Assembly (NCBI GenBank): GCA_947173495.1
Contig: CAMWFQ010000010.1
Location: 62,001-126,000 of the forward strand
Direction: 5' to 3'
Length of the DNA: 64,000 bases
DNA from: an uncultured Lachnospiraceae bacterium
GTDB lineage: Bacteria; Bacillota; Clostridia; Lachnospirales; Lachnospiraceae
The notes below the pieces were generated by a model. The model was not told the origin of the DNA and made no database searches. It saw only the letters and a list, made by a program, of their open reading frames with translations. Position numbers and translations under genes: made by a program. Below, piece after piece: positions 1-8,404 of the stretch (position 1 is its first letter; each line of letters opens with the position of its first letter).

Positions 1-1691
1 GTCTGATAATCGCCCTGAAAGCCTTCCGCCAGACTTTCACAGAGCAGAGAGGCTCCCTGATAGCAATGATAATGAATACGGGCCTGCAAAAGAAGCGTAT
101 CCCGGAACAACTCCCGTGTCCTTCCTGTAAGATGCGCATCCACAAGTGTACACTTACGAAGATATTCCTTACAGGAAGATGCTGCCCTGCGGCAGACACC
201 CTGATACCACTGCATCTGCTCCTCAAGTGTGTCGCCCTTCGTTGCCCAGAGCAGCTCTTCACTCCTCTCTTTTCGATTTTTCATATATTGTGTGACTAAA
301 ATTCTCGCCACATGGTTCGTAAATTGCTCCCCTGCATGTTCGTCTTCTTCTTTTCCATATGCCGCCGCATATCGCGGATATTCTTTCAGGCAGTCTGCGA
401 TCTGTTCACTGCTGTCAGAGCCGTAATATTTCTCTATATATTCCTTTCTGTGTTTCTCAATATCCACATCCCCTCTCTGCCACAGCTGCGCTATAAAATC
501 CAGATAATACACATGAGGCTTTACGTTCGAGCAGTTGATAATCCAGAAATCGTCTCCCCCCCTTTCCAGTACCTCTGACAGCTCCCTCTTTACAAATTCC
601 GGTGTGTTAGGCAGCATGGTGATATGGTTTGCCGCCTGCAGGTCATAAAAAGATACATGATAATAAATGCCGTTTGCCTCATCCTTTTTTTCGGGAAGCG
701 AACAAACCCTTGGATTCTCATTTCCCTGCCTTCGGCTGACCATCTTGCCGTACCCGTTATCCGCCCGGATTTTGATCACATCATCCGGCAGCTGCAGACA
801 TCCCTTTTGATACAACTCCATTGTCTCTCCGTAAAGATTGGTGCTGCACACGGCAGCTGCATCCATTCCTTTTACCATATCATACTGCTTTTTAATCACA
901 TCTCCCATCAACTTTCCGCGTGCCTCATCCGACTGATACCTCGCGTCTTCAACCCAGAACGGACGGTCTCCCTGTCCGCGGAATCCCAGATTCCAAATGG
1001 TTTTTCTGTTCTCCTGGCGTTTCAGAGCATTCCTCCACAAATCATGAAATTTCTCAGGATACAGATCATAGGATGCAGTCAGTTCCGGATATTCCCTGGC
1101 AAACATTTCCGCTCCCAGAGGTTCTGCATGGTGATGTGTGATGATCAGTCCCATCCCGGATGCCAGAGACGCATATTTTCTGGCATTTTGGTCTGTTCCC
1201 GGTATCACCATATTGCCTCCGCATCTGAGAAGCGACTCAAACACCATTTCCCATGGTTGATCTTTCTCTCCATTTACCTTCCATGTGTGAATTAAGACCT
1301 CGTCATTCACAAACCAGCCCCTGTACTTTACCCGAAAGGGCTCGGAGCTTAAGCGATAACCGTCAGGAATCCGCACAGCTTCCCTGCGCGCAAACGCCTG
1401 ATCATTCCAAAACCAGAATGCATGAACCCCCAGAAATCTCCGGCTGATCTCATACATTCCATAAATAAGCCCGAGCTCATCCGATGCCTGTACCCTGATA
1501 CAGTTTCCTTCTGCCGCTATGCAGAAGCATTCTTTTTCCATTTTCCCTTCTTCCAGCAGAATCTGACATCCCGGTGATGTTGTCTCACAAAACACCTTTT
1601 TCATATCTCTGAGCAGGTGATCTGCGGCATGTCTGACGGCGGCTGTCTGCGCCCCGGCTATTTGTGTGTTATAGTTTAAAATTGTCTCCAT
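1..1691 (-). CDS. GH115-like glycoside hydrolase (3' part cut by window edge)
   Basis: This frame is open from an ATG at 1691 down to base 1, giving at least 563 residues; the C-terminus lies outside the window. GGAGG sits 5 bases before the ATG. The protein has the layout of glycoside hydrolase family 115, whose members remove (4-O-methyl)-glucuronic acid side chains from xylan: an N-terminal alpha/beta domain, then YRGWFVNDE, THHHAEP and NLGFRGQGDRPFW (about residues 230-245), where characterised members have a similar Gly-Asp-rich loop. No signal peptide is visible, so it may act in the cytosol on imported oligosaccharides. It lies downstream of an acetylesterase-like gene in the same direction, which fits debranching of acetylated glucuronoxylan. 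The family call comes from motif recall, not a profile search. Confidence 0.72.
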   Translation of the reverse strand, partial: METILNYNTQIAGAQTAAVRHAADHLLRDMKKVFCETTSPGCQILLEEGKMEKECFCIAAEGNCIRVQASDELGLIYGMYEISRRFLGVHAFWFWNDQAFARREAVRIPDGYRLSSEPFRVKYRGWFVNDEVLIHTWKVNGEKDQPWEMVFESLLRCGGNMVIPGTDQNARKYASLASGMGLIITHHHAEPLGAEMFAREYPELTASYDLYPEKFHDLWRNALKRQENRKTIWNLGFRGQGDRPFWVEDARYQSDEARGKLMGDVIKKQYDMVKGMDAAAVCSTNLYGETMELYQKGCLQLPDDVIKIRADNGYGKMVSRRQGNENPRVCSLPEKKDEANGIYYHVSFYDLQAANHITMLPNTPEFVKRELSEVLERGGDDFWIINCSNVKPHVYYLDFIAQLWQRGDVDIEKHRKEYIEKYYGSDSSEQIADCLKEYPRYAAAYGKEEDEHAGEQFTNHVARILVTQYMKNRKERSEELLWATKGDTLEEQMQWYQGVCRRAASSCKEYLRKCTLVDAHLTGRTRELFRDTLLLQARIHYHCYQGASLLCESLAEGFQGDYQ

Positions 1692-1757
1692 AGCAACCTC
1701 CAATCCAGGCTATTTTGATCTAAAATCCTTTGCAGAAAGATCAGGCACCGGAAATAA

Positions 1758-1787
1758 ATTATACCATATATCTCCTGAAAATTTTAA
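1758..1787 (-). promoter_or_regulatory. Candidate promoter for the GH115-like gene
   Basis: On the minus strand a perfect TATAAT (1758-1763) lies 18 bases from a weak TTAAAA (1782-1787), about 67 bases upstream of the GH115-like ATG. The rest of the 337-base gap (1692-2028) shows no convincing gene or strong hairpin. Confidence 0.4.
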
Positions 1788-2028
1788 TAAAGAAATGCGT
1801 CCTTGTTTCCATAGATTCTTTCGTCCCCGGCATATACATAGAGGAACGAATCCGCGTATTTTAAATCTTTCTTTTTTTTCTCTATCATCTGAGAAATATC
1901 ACTGGTTACAATCACTGTCCCCAACATCCTTTTTTATCCACACACCTGTGTACCATTGTATTTTTCAAAAAACAGCAGTCCGGATCCCTGCACAGGCCGA
2001 AACTGCTGCCATATTAAATTTATTTTTA

Positions 2029-2793
2029 TCATTTCAGTTTTGTTTTTAGATACGTTCCTGTATTTTTCCCGGCCTCCTCACCAACCAGATTATACCCTTT
2101 CTGCAAATAGTGGAATTCATCTTTCATCAGGCCGCGAGCCGCAAATGTTTTTAACTGGCTGCTCACCAGTATGATATCCTCGCATTCTTCTGCCAGCTCG
2201 ATCTGCGCCTGCTGAACAGGTACATATAATGCCCCGTCATCCCGATGATTTCCGATCTGAATCAGGAAACATTTTTCGATGCCGCATTCCCGGCAATAGG
2301 TTCTCACAAATTTTAATGTACATGCCTTGTAGGTATCCGCCGGGGTATGCAAATCCCCGTCTGTGCACCCCTGACACCAGACCATACCCCTGTATCTTAT
2401 TCTGTAATCATGGTGCAGAAGCCATTTTTCACAGCGCATCATCCTCTCTGCCGCATCCATATAATACGCCGTGCCCGGCATCCACTCTGCAATCGAAGAA
2501 CCGCCTTTCGCACAGGAGACACCCACAATGGGAATACCCGCTTCCGTATAACACGCATTTACGAATGCAGAAACCAGAGAGCCCGTCTTCATACCCGGTT
2601 CGGTAACGCCTTTTTCATTATTTTCGTTTTCTCCAAACGGCTCTTTCAGCTCTGAGAGGCAATCCGGCGCTGTCACTGCCCGGTACTCATATCCTGCCCC
2701 CTTTATCAGCGGAGGAGCCTCTTCCGCATTGCCGCGTCCTGCCATGTTGCTCTGCCCCATAAACATCATTAAAAGGATTTCCTTTTGATCCAT
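2029..2793 (-). CDS. Sialate O-acetylesterase-like (SASA/DUF303) carbohydrate esterase
   Basis: A 254-residue SGNH-type esterase. The nucleophile motif MGQSNMAGRG is near residue 12, a second block KGGSSIAEW is near residue 90, and the C-terminal DEFHYLQKGYNLVG carries the usual catalytic Asp and His (DExH). This family (CE6 and sialate O-acetylesterases) removes O-acetyl groups from xylan or sialic acids. No signal peptide is present. The start is supported by GAGGT 7 bases upstream. The gene precedes the GH115-like gene by 337 bases, so an acetyl-xylan role is more likely than a sialate role; that is inference from the neighbour. Confidence 0.82.
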   Translation of the reverse strand: MDQKEILLMMFMGQSNMAGRGNAEEAPPLIKGAGYEYRAVTAPDCLSELKEPFGENENNEKGVTEPGMKTGSLVSAFVNACYTEAGIPIVGVSCAKGGSSIAEWMPGTAYYMDAAERMMRCEKWLLHHDYRIRYRGMVWCQGCTDGDLHTPADTYKACTLKFVRTYCRECGIEKCFLIQIGNHRDDGALYVPVQQAQIELAEECEDIILVSSQLKTFAARGLMKDEFHYLQKGYNLVGEEAGKNTGTYLKTKLK

Positions 2794-3201
2794 TTTCTTA
2801 CCTCAACCCATTCTGCGATTTCAGACGGCCATCCTGTCTATTATAGCAAAGCGGACTCTTTATAGATATACAATTATCCGACTTGTGATTTGAATAAAAC
2901 CGATTTTTGCTTTCCGCATATGCAAAGAACAGAATGGTATCCGAACCGGTCCGGGCCGATTCATCAGCAAGAAAAATTGCCAGGCAAACCCTTCCGGCTG
3001 TTCCTCATCCGCCCTCCCTTTTCAGATCAGCCAGGAAAGATAAAAAACCGTACGGTACAGCCGGCAAGCGCATATTGCTCAAAATTTATCGTCGTCTGCA
3101 ACATCAGGCGCTTTACTTATATTGGTTTCCCGGGTATGATATAATAAACCGCACAGTAACTGTTCGATCCATGCAAAACTTGTATATTTTATGAGGTGAC
3201 T
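2794..3201. other. Divergent intergenic region with candidate promoters
   Basis: About 400 bases separate the esterase gene from the MerR gene. On the minus strand TATAAT occurs at 2840-2845, about 50 bases before the esterase start. On the plus strand TTTACT (3112-3117), a 17-base spacer and TATGAT (3135-3140), overlapping a TATAAT at 3140-3145, precede the MerR gene. No gene is visible. Confidence 0.4.
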
Positions 3202-4032
3202 ATGGATAAAAAAGACAAGCTTCTCACAATCGGCCAGTTTGCAGCCATGCACGGCATTAACAAAAAAACCCTTATGTGGTACGATGAAATCGGGCTGTTC
3301 AAACCGGCTGTTATTAACTCTGAAAACGGATACCGCTGTTATAATTACCATCAAAGTCCTGTCCTTGAGACCATTCTGCTGCTGCGGGAACTGGATGTCT
3401 CCATCGATGAAATACAGGATTTCATGAAAAACCGGTCCGCTGACAGCTTAAAATGCCTTCTGGAAGCAAAAATAGCCGGCCTTGATCTGCAGATCGCTCA
3501 CCTGCAGGCAGTCCGAACCACTTTATGTGCCCATCACCAGAATATGGAAACCCTTCTGACCATGGACTTATCCGAGATCAGCATTGTCGAAAAAGAGGAA
3601 CATTGTCTGGTTACTGTAGAAGTAGACCGGAATACCTCCTTTGAACAGGAAGTGGAGCTGATCACCGCCGAGACCGAAAAATACCGGCTTGGACGTCTGC
3701 ACAAAGCCTCCTATGGCTCCATGATCTCCGTTGCAAGCCTGCAAAGCGGCCTCTTTGACGATTATTGCAAACTCTTTATTGAAATTCCTTTTCTTCCATA
3801 CCAGAATGGCCTGCATATTATGCCCGGCGGAAAATATCTGAAAGCCTTCCATAAAGGGAGATGGGACAAAATCCCGGAACGGTATCAGGAAATCCTCGCC
3901 TATGCCAGAGAACATAGACTGACGCTCCATGGATTTTCCTACGAAATGGGCATCAATGAAAATGTCATTGACCGGATTGACGATTATATTGTACAGATCG
4001 AGATCCCTGTTACCGGTCTTTCTTTTCCGTAA
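3202..4032 (+). CDS. MerR-family transcriptional regulator with GyrI/BmrR-like effector domain
   Basis: A 276-residue regulator. Residues 1-75 form a MerR helix-turn-helix (LLTIGQFAAMHGINKKTLMW, then DEIGLFKPA and GYRCYNY). A dimerisation coiled coil covers about 80-120. The C-terminal half resembles the GyrI-like small-molecule-binding domain of BmrR, so it probably responds to a hydrophobic or cationic ligand. The ATG at 3202 is preferred because GAGGTG lies 4 bases upstream; an in-frame GTG at 3196 is the alternative. The gene is convergent with the EFR1 ferredoxin gene, so its target is not obvious from the neighbours. Confidence 0.85.
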   Translation: MDKKDKLLTIGQFAAMHGINKKTLMWYDEIGLFKPAVINSENGYRCYNYHQSPVLETILLLRELDVSIDEIQDFMKNRSADSLKCLLEAKIAGLDLQIAHLQAVRTTLCAHHQNMETLLTMDLSEISIVEKEEHCLVTVEVDRNTSFEQEVELITAETEKYRLGRLHKASYGSMISVASLQSGLFDDYCKLFIEIPFLPYQNGLHIMPGGKYLKAFHKGRWDKIPERYQEILAYAREHRLTLHGFSYEMGINENVIDRIDDYIVQIEIPVTGLSFP

Positions 4033-4094
4033 TGACAGAAAAGAACTCAGCTATCATTGGGATGCCGTACGATCAGCGAACCTTCTGTATCGCA

Positions 4095-4862
4095 TTATAG
4101 AAAAAGCTCATTCTCTTTTTTTACTGAACAGGCTTTTTTAATCGCAAGCGAAACGGCAGAGACCACTGCGCCATTCACTTTTCTTGCAGATTCGGGACAC
4201 CGTACAACACACCTCATACATGAGATACATTTCCCGGCATCCGCAGTCCTTACATTCTCTTTACTGATTGCCTGTGCAGGACACTCCTTTGCGCACAGCC
4301 CGCAGCCTGTACAATTACTGTCAGCCTTCGGGACCAGACCGGCTCCTCCCGCCTTTTTGTATGGACGGTTCCCCGGGATCTCGGGCGCATCGGACGCCGC
4401 ATCAGAGTCTTTCAGTTTTTCCAGAATCCTTTTTGAGAAGTTATGTAATTCCATACGGTCCTGCTTATCCGGCCTTCCGGCAGCATATTGATGCATGATA
4501 GAGTGTTCTGCCACTGCGGAAATCGCAACCACTACGCGGAAACCGCATTTCTCTGCAATATCCTGCAATTCCACAAGGGTATCTTCATAAGCCCTGTTTC
4601 CGTATACGCAGACAATAATGCACTGTGCATGATTGCCCTGTATCTGTCCGAGCCGTCCTGCGGCAAGTTCCGGAACACGGCCCCCATAAGAAGGGACTGC
4701 CGCCAGTACAACATCCTCTTCCTGAAACATTATTTTTGAAAAATCTTCCCCCGCATCGGTAAGATCAATCCTGTCAACATGGTCTCCCCATACTTCCGTT
4801 ACCGCATCCGCAACCTTCTGCGTTCCTCCTGTCGGACTGAAAACAATCTGCGCAAATCTCAT
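4095..4862 (-). CDS. EFR1-family ferredoxin (flavodoxin domain plus two 4Fe-4S clusters)
   Basis: A 255-residue electron-transfer protein. The N-terminal half (1-150) is a flavodoxin-like fold starting FSPTGGTQKVA, the phosphate-binding loop for FMN. The C-terminal part has two bacterial ferredoxin motifs, CTGCGLCAKECP (about 185-196) and CISCMRCVVRCP (about 213-224), each ligating a 4Fe-4S cluster. EFR1 proteins are common in anaerobic Clostridia; the physiological partner is usually unknown. It stands alone on the minus strand, tail to tail with the MerR gene. Confidence 0.9.
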   Translation of the reverse strand: MRFAQIVFSPTGGTQKVADAVTEVWGDHVDRIDLTDAGEDFSKIMFQEEDVVLAAVPSYGGRVPELAAGRLGQIQGNHAQCIIVCVYGNRAYEDTLVELQDIAEKCGFRVVVAISAVAEHSIMHQYAAGRPDKQDRMELHNFSKRILEKLKDSDAASDAPEIPGNRPYKKAGGAGLVPKADSNCTGCGLCAKECPAQAISKENVRTADAGKCISCMRCVVRCPESARKVNGAVVSAVSLAIKKACSVKKENELFL

Positions 4863-4934
4863 AACCGGTCTCCGTTTCCTGTAATTTTTAATACCACGTT
4901 ATAGCTCCAAGTATACATTTATCCCCGTGTAGTG

Positions 4935-5180
4935 TCAAGATTGCTGCGTCTCCGCCTGAAGCCGGCCAGGAAACCGGAATGGCTCAATGACTTCTGGGTA
5001 AAACGATTTCCTTATCGGATGTCTGATAACAGTTTTACATTTTTCGGGTGTGACCTTTCTTGGGTCTGATAAATAGATTTCGTGGTGGTGTCGTTCATCC
5101 GTGAAATCATTCACATATCCATTTTCTCTCAGATATTTATCCATTATTGCTACTGTTTCAGGCTCATTATCAAATGCCAT
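4935..5180 (-). pseudogene. Truncated GyrI-like domain protein (N-terminus joined to C-terminal quarter)
   Basis: An 81-residue ORF whose ATG directly follows the stop of the upstream gene (TAAATG). Residues from NEPETVAIMDKYL through HHEIYLSDPRK to KTVIRHPI match the C-terminal part of the roughly 200-residue GyrI-like family that often accompanies WYL regulators. The first four residues, MAFD, are the typical start of the full-length protein. The simplest reading is an in-frame internal deletion of about 120-150 codons, leaving start and tail joined. It may still be translated by coupling, but the ligand pocket should be mostly lost. Confidence 0.65.
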
Positions 5181-5807
5181 TTATTTCATCACACTTTCTA
5201 AAATCTCTTTTTGTTTCTTTTTACTGAAACTTCCAAGCACTAGATTATACGATTTTTCCAGCAAATCTTTCAGCAAATCATCTTCAACTGCACCATTGGG
5301 TTTGATTGAATTCCAGTGTTGCTTATTCATGTAATATCCTGGTAGGATATCTTCATACTGCTGCCGCAAAAAACTCCCCTCTGATGGCTCTAATTTCAGA
5401 GTTATATAATATGGTCTGTTTTCTTGGTCAAGACATACTGCTGCAAACATTTTTCCGCCTACTGCATAACGAATCCAGTTCCACTGTGGCGGGAGTTTTG
5501 TCACACCGGCTTTCTCCATAAGGAAATCGTCAATCCAAACATATCTCGTCTGTGTTAATGCAGACCAGATTTTGCACTGATCAAGTCGTACTCCGCAGTC
5601 GCCTTCTTTTTCATCATAAGCAAACTCATTTAATTGTGTGCATGGAAACTCATTACATTCTCCACAATGCTTCAACTTTTTTCCTTCACAACAACTTTTT
5701 ACCGGACAAACTCCCCAAAAAGGATTATCAATATTAGCACACCCCTTACATTTTTCAGTTTTTTGCCAATTACATTTACTACACAAAATGCCGCATCTTG
5801 ATTCCAT
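5181..5807 (-). CDS. DUF3795 zinc-cluster domain fused to MmcQ/YjbR-like domain
   Basis: A 208-residue two-domain protein. Residues 1-75 are Cys-rich (CGILCSKC, CKGC, CPVKSC, HCGECNEFPC), typical of DUF3795 and probably metal binding. Residues 90-205 resemble the MmcQ/YjbR (CyaY-like fold) family, including YAVGGKMFAAVCLD and MNKQHWNSI. The function is unknown. Its ATG abuts the stop of the WYL regulator (TGAATG) and its stop abuts the GyrI fragment, so the three genes form one tightly coupled transcription unit. The DNA is AT-rich compared with the flanks. Confidence 0.78.
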   Translation of the reverse strand: MESRCGILCSKCNWQKTEKCKGCANIDNPFWGVCPVKSCCEGKKLKHCGECNEFPCTQLNEFAYDEKEGDCGVRLDQCKIWSALTQTRYVWIDDFLMEKAGVTKLPPQWNWIRYAVGGKMFAAVCLDQENRPYYITLKLEPSEGSFLRQQYEDILPGYYMNKQHWNSIKPNGAVEDDLLKDLLEKSYNLVLGSFSKKKQKEILESVMK

Positions 5808-6740
5808 TCATATTCCGCCTTTGCTATCCATTGTATTGTCATATTTTTTCTTCATTTGAAGAATGCTTTGCCGCAATTCTTCTCTTATTGCTTTGGGTTC
5901 CAGCAATTCCGCCTTATCTCGAAAGGTTAACAGCCATGTAAGCAGATTTTCTTTATTCGTATAATCTGCCTGAAACAGAAGCGTTCCATCGTTTTGTTCT
6001 CTAAAACAATTCGGTCCAAATTCTTCTACCAATCTCCACTTACAGTCTGCCTCAAACACAGCTTTTACTTTAATTCCGCCTGAAAATATTCGTTCATCTT
6101 TCAAATCCGGGAACGGAGCTATTCTCTCCGAATAGTAGTTTTCAGACAAATATACTTTATCCATACGATTCAATTTAAAAAGTCGATAATCCCTCCTGCT
6201 TTTACACCACCCCCACACATACCAGCTCGACCATCGAAAAATTAAATAGTATGGTTCAATTATGCGCTGTGACTCACCATTTGGAGCATAATAAAGGAAT
6301 GCCATCTCTCTGTGTTGTTCTATTGCACTTCTTATAATTTCAATCTTAGGTGCAAGAGAGTCTTTATACCATGACGATAAATCAATCAATACCGACTGAT
6401 TTCCAACAAAAAAATCAGATGATCCTGTTGATAATTTTTCCATTAACTGTCCATATCTGTTCGTACCATTCACACTATCCAGACCACGTAATCCAACAAT
6501 AATGTCCTGCATTTCACCTTGTGTCAGCATAGTCTTATCAATTTTATAGCCGTCTATAATTGAAATTCCGCCATTTTTTCCTTGTCTTGTTACAATTGGT
6601 ATACCTGCTTTACATAGATCTTCAATGTCCCTGTTTATTGTTCTTCTAGACACTTCAAATATCTCCGACAAATATGGAGCTGTAGCGGATTCCGTCTGTA
6701 ATAGTATGGATAAAATTCCTAATTGTCTGTCTATCTTCAT
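5808..6740 (-). CDS. WYL-domain (YafY-type) helix-turn-helix regulator
   Basis: About 310 residues: an N-terminal winged helix (QLGILSILLQ, then YLSEIFEVSRRTINRDIEDL), and a WYL domain around residues 135-220 (YLIFRWSSWYVWGWCKSRR). WYL regulators often sense nucleic-acid or small-molecule signals. The start at 6740 is preferred because AAAGGA lies 7 bases upstream; an ATG at 6758 would add six residues. It heads the operon with the DUF3795/MmcQ gene and the GyrI fragment. A large inverted repeat just upstream suggests autoregulation. Confidence 0.88.
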   Translation of the reverse strand: MKIDRQLGILSILLQTESATAPYLSEIFEVSRRTINRDIEDLCKAGIPIVTRQGKNGGISIIDGYKIDKTMLTQGEMQDIIVGLRGLDSVNGTNRYGQLMEKLSTGSSDFFVGNQSVLIDLSSWYKDSLAPKIEIIRSAIEQHREMAFLYYAPNGESQRIIEPYYLIFRWSSWYVWGWCKSRRDYRLFKLNRMDKVYLSENYYSERIAPFPDLKDERIFSGGIKVKAVFEADCKWRLVEEFGPNCFREQNDGTLLFQADYTNKENLLTWLLTFRDKAELLEPKAIREELRQSILQMKKKYDNTMDSKGGI

Positions 6741-6772
6741 AATCATTCCTTTACACATTTCATATTATCACA

Positions 6773-6808
6773 GGAAACACGACAACTGTATGTCATGTTT
6801 CCATTATA
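6773..6808 (-). promoter_or_regulatory. Inverted-repeat operator next to the -10 box of the WYL operon
   Basis: Arms GGAAACACGACA (6773-6784) and TGTCATGTTTCC (6791-6802) match at 11 of 12 positions around a 6-base spacer. A perfect TATAAT on the minus strand (6803-6808) adjoins the repeat, so the expected transcription start lies inside it. This placement suits a repressor operator, most simply for the WYL regulator itself. Confidence 0.6.
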
Positions 6809-6842
6809 CTATAAAAAGTAACGTAGATAAACAGCTCTCTAT

Positions 6843-7120
6843 TTAACGATATCCTCTGGCCTTCCGCCAGCCTTTTACATACCATCTAATGCCAGCATAA
6901 ACTGCCTGAACAAGTATCAAGAGAAATATGACCCGGCCAGTAATGGTCTGTATGAAGGTTCCTATTGTATAAAGAATACCACGCAATCAGAAATAAATAT
7001 TTTTGACTGTATCATCTGAAAAATAGTAGTCGATACAGAATACCATACCAGTAGAAACATCAATGCTTCGTACATAGTCGTTTTTGCTTTATATCTGCCT
7101 TCCAGTTTTTCTCTCTGCAT
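6843..7120 (-). pseudogene. DUF6040-like membrane protein remnant from a conjugative element
   Basis: Reading leftwards from an ATG at 7120, one frame gives MQREKLEGRYKAKTTMYEAL, then a membrane segment ending ISDCVVFFIQ and a stop. A +1 shift near SDCVV continues with GILYTIGTFIQTITGRVIF and a second membrane segment ending GWRKARGYR at 6843. The order (basic region, membrane helix, SDxxxFF, second helix) resembles DUF6040 proteins of Firmicutes integrative and conjugative elements. The frame break marks it as a decayed remnant. The family call is by memory. Confidence 0.5.
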
Positions 7121-7149
7121 ATCATACTTTATCTATTTTGCAGCAAACT

Positions 7150-8043
7150 TTAACCTCCCATAAGCTCCTGGATGGCTTCTTCCCAATATATTTCGGGGAT
7201 ATTGTACCAGTCGCATTGCCCGGTTTCTTCCCTGCAAAGCTCCATTGCCCTGCCCAATACCGTTCCGTGGGATATCTCCCCTCCAAACATCCCGTATTTT
7301 GTCACCCGGCACCAGTACGGTGCCGCATCCCAAAGCCCCGATTCTTCCATTTCCTTTATCGCTTTTTCCTTATCGTAATCAAGGCTTATAAACTGATGCC
7401 TCCATTCTTCCCCGTTCTGGTGCAGAATCATAAACTGGGCTTTTCCCCCGCTATATAAAGAAACACCTGTGGAGCCGGGATTTAACAAAATCTTTCCTTC
7501 ATGGGAAAAGCTTCCCTGAACATGGGTATGCCCGCATAGGATATACCGCCCTGCGCACCTCTCCATGATCTCTTTTGTATTTTCGCCATCCGGAAACATT
7601 TTTTCATTATTCTTCCCCGGCGAACCATGGCACGCCAGGATTGAGCCCGCCCCGTCAAATGTGATTTCACGGCAGATCGGGAGACCTTCAAAGAAACTGA
7701 TATCCTTATCCGTCAGGTTTTCATAGCAGTACTTCATTACGCCTACCGTTGAATTACCGTTTTTCCATACGCAATTTTCATCGTATTTCCGGCTGATCCA
7801 GTAGTCTTCTTTATTTCCCCGCAGGAAAAAGCAGGTGTATTTTTCTTTCAAAGAATACAGGATTTCCATCGTTTTTTGCGGGTAGGGAAATTCTCCCAAA
7901 TAATCCCCCAGAAAAATGAATGTGCGGATTTCCAGGCCCAAAGCATATTCCAGGCACTTTTGGAACGCTATGTAATTACCGTGTATGTCGGAGAGAACGG
8001 CTATTTTCTCATTTGTCATTTTCTCATTTGCTATTTTTTTCAT
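7150..8043 (-). CDS. Calcineurin-like metallophosphoesterase
   Basis: A 297-residue phosphoesterase with the two-metal motif set in order: SDIHGN (near 15-20), GDYLGEFP, GNKED, CHGSPG and GHTHVQ. The substrate is unknown; the family includes cyclic nucleotide phosphodiesterases and protein phosphatases. The ATG at 8043 is chosen because GGGGAG lies 5 bases upstream; the frame is open upstream but lacks a better start. It overlaps an acetyltransferase fragment and sits in a region of mobile-element debris. Confidence 0.85.
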   Translation of the reverse strand: MKKIANEKMTNEKIAVLSDIHGNYIAFQKCLEYALGLEIRTFIFLGDYLGEFPYPQKTMEILYSLKEKYTCFFLRGNKEDYWISRKYDENCVWKNGNSTVGVMKYCYENLTDKDISFFEGLPICREITFDGAGSILACHGSPGKNNEKMFPDGENTKEIMERCAGRYILCGHTHVQGSFSHEGKILLNPGSTGVSLYSGGKAQFMILHQNGEEWRHQFISLDYDKEKAIKEMEESGLWDAAPYWCRVTKYGMFGGEISHGTVLGRAMELCREETGQCDWYNIPEIYWEEAIQELMGG

Positions 8044-8128
8044 ACGCTCTCCCCGGGTAATTATCCTCCGCCACATGCCCCATTCCGCAGTGGACAAAAC
8101 CGCATTTTTTCAACAGATAATCATTCAT
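8024..8128 (-). pseudogene. C-terminal scrap of a GNAT-like acetyltransferase
   Basis: A 34-codon ORF with a good ribosome site (AGGAGA, 7 bases). The peptide reads LLKKCGFVHCG then PGRAYEK, which resembles the last strand-helix of GNAT acetyltransferases (KKCGFxxCG ... RxAYEK). The acetyl-CoA-binding core is absent. It overlaps the start of the metallophosphoesterase gene in another frame. It could serve as a leader peptide; most likely it is a deletion remnant. Confidence 0.35.
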
Positions 8129-8154
8129 AACTGTCTCCTGCAAATTCCGTTTTT

Positions 8155-8368
8155 CTATTTGTCTGTCAACTCTGCTCTTGCTCCAAACCTTTTAAATCGA
8201 TTGTTTTGGAGCTGCGTATCAGCAACAGGCAGGAAACCCTGCTCACACGCTATGCGGCTGTAGACAGCCGCTTTTCTGTCATGCTCCTCTTGCGGCTTCA
8301 TAGGCTTCCACTTCCTTCCCGATCTGCACCGGCTTGGCGGCGAGGCGTTTTGCTATTGTTATGTCCAT
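8155..8368 (-). pseudogene. Possible serine-recombinase N-terminal fragment and leader ORF
   Basis: From 8368 a 29-codon ORF (MDITIAKRLAAKPV..., preceded by GAGGAG) overlaps a second ORF running from 8301 to 8155 (48 residues, containing DRKAAVYSRIACEQ). The second resembles the first strand of serine recombinases (KAAVYxRxA), but the catalytic Ser and everything after it are missing. Short ORFs of this kind occur beside recombinases of clostridial conjugative elements. The call is tentative. The rest of 8129-8404 shows no gene. Confidence 0.3.
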
Positions 8369-8404
8369 TTCAATCTTCTCCTCAATCTGCTGGAAAGTAA
8401 CTAT

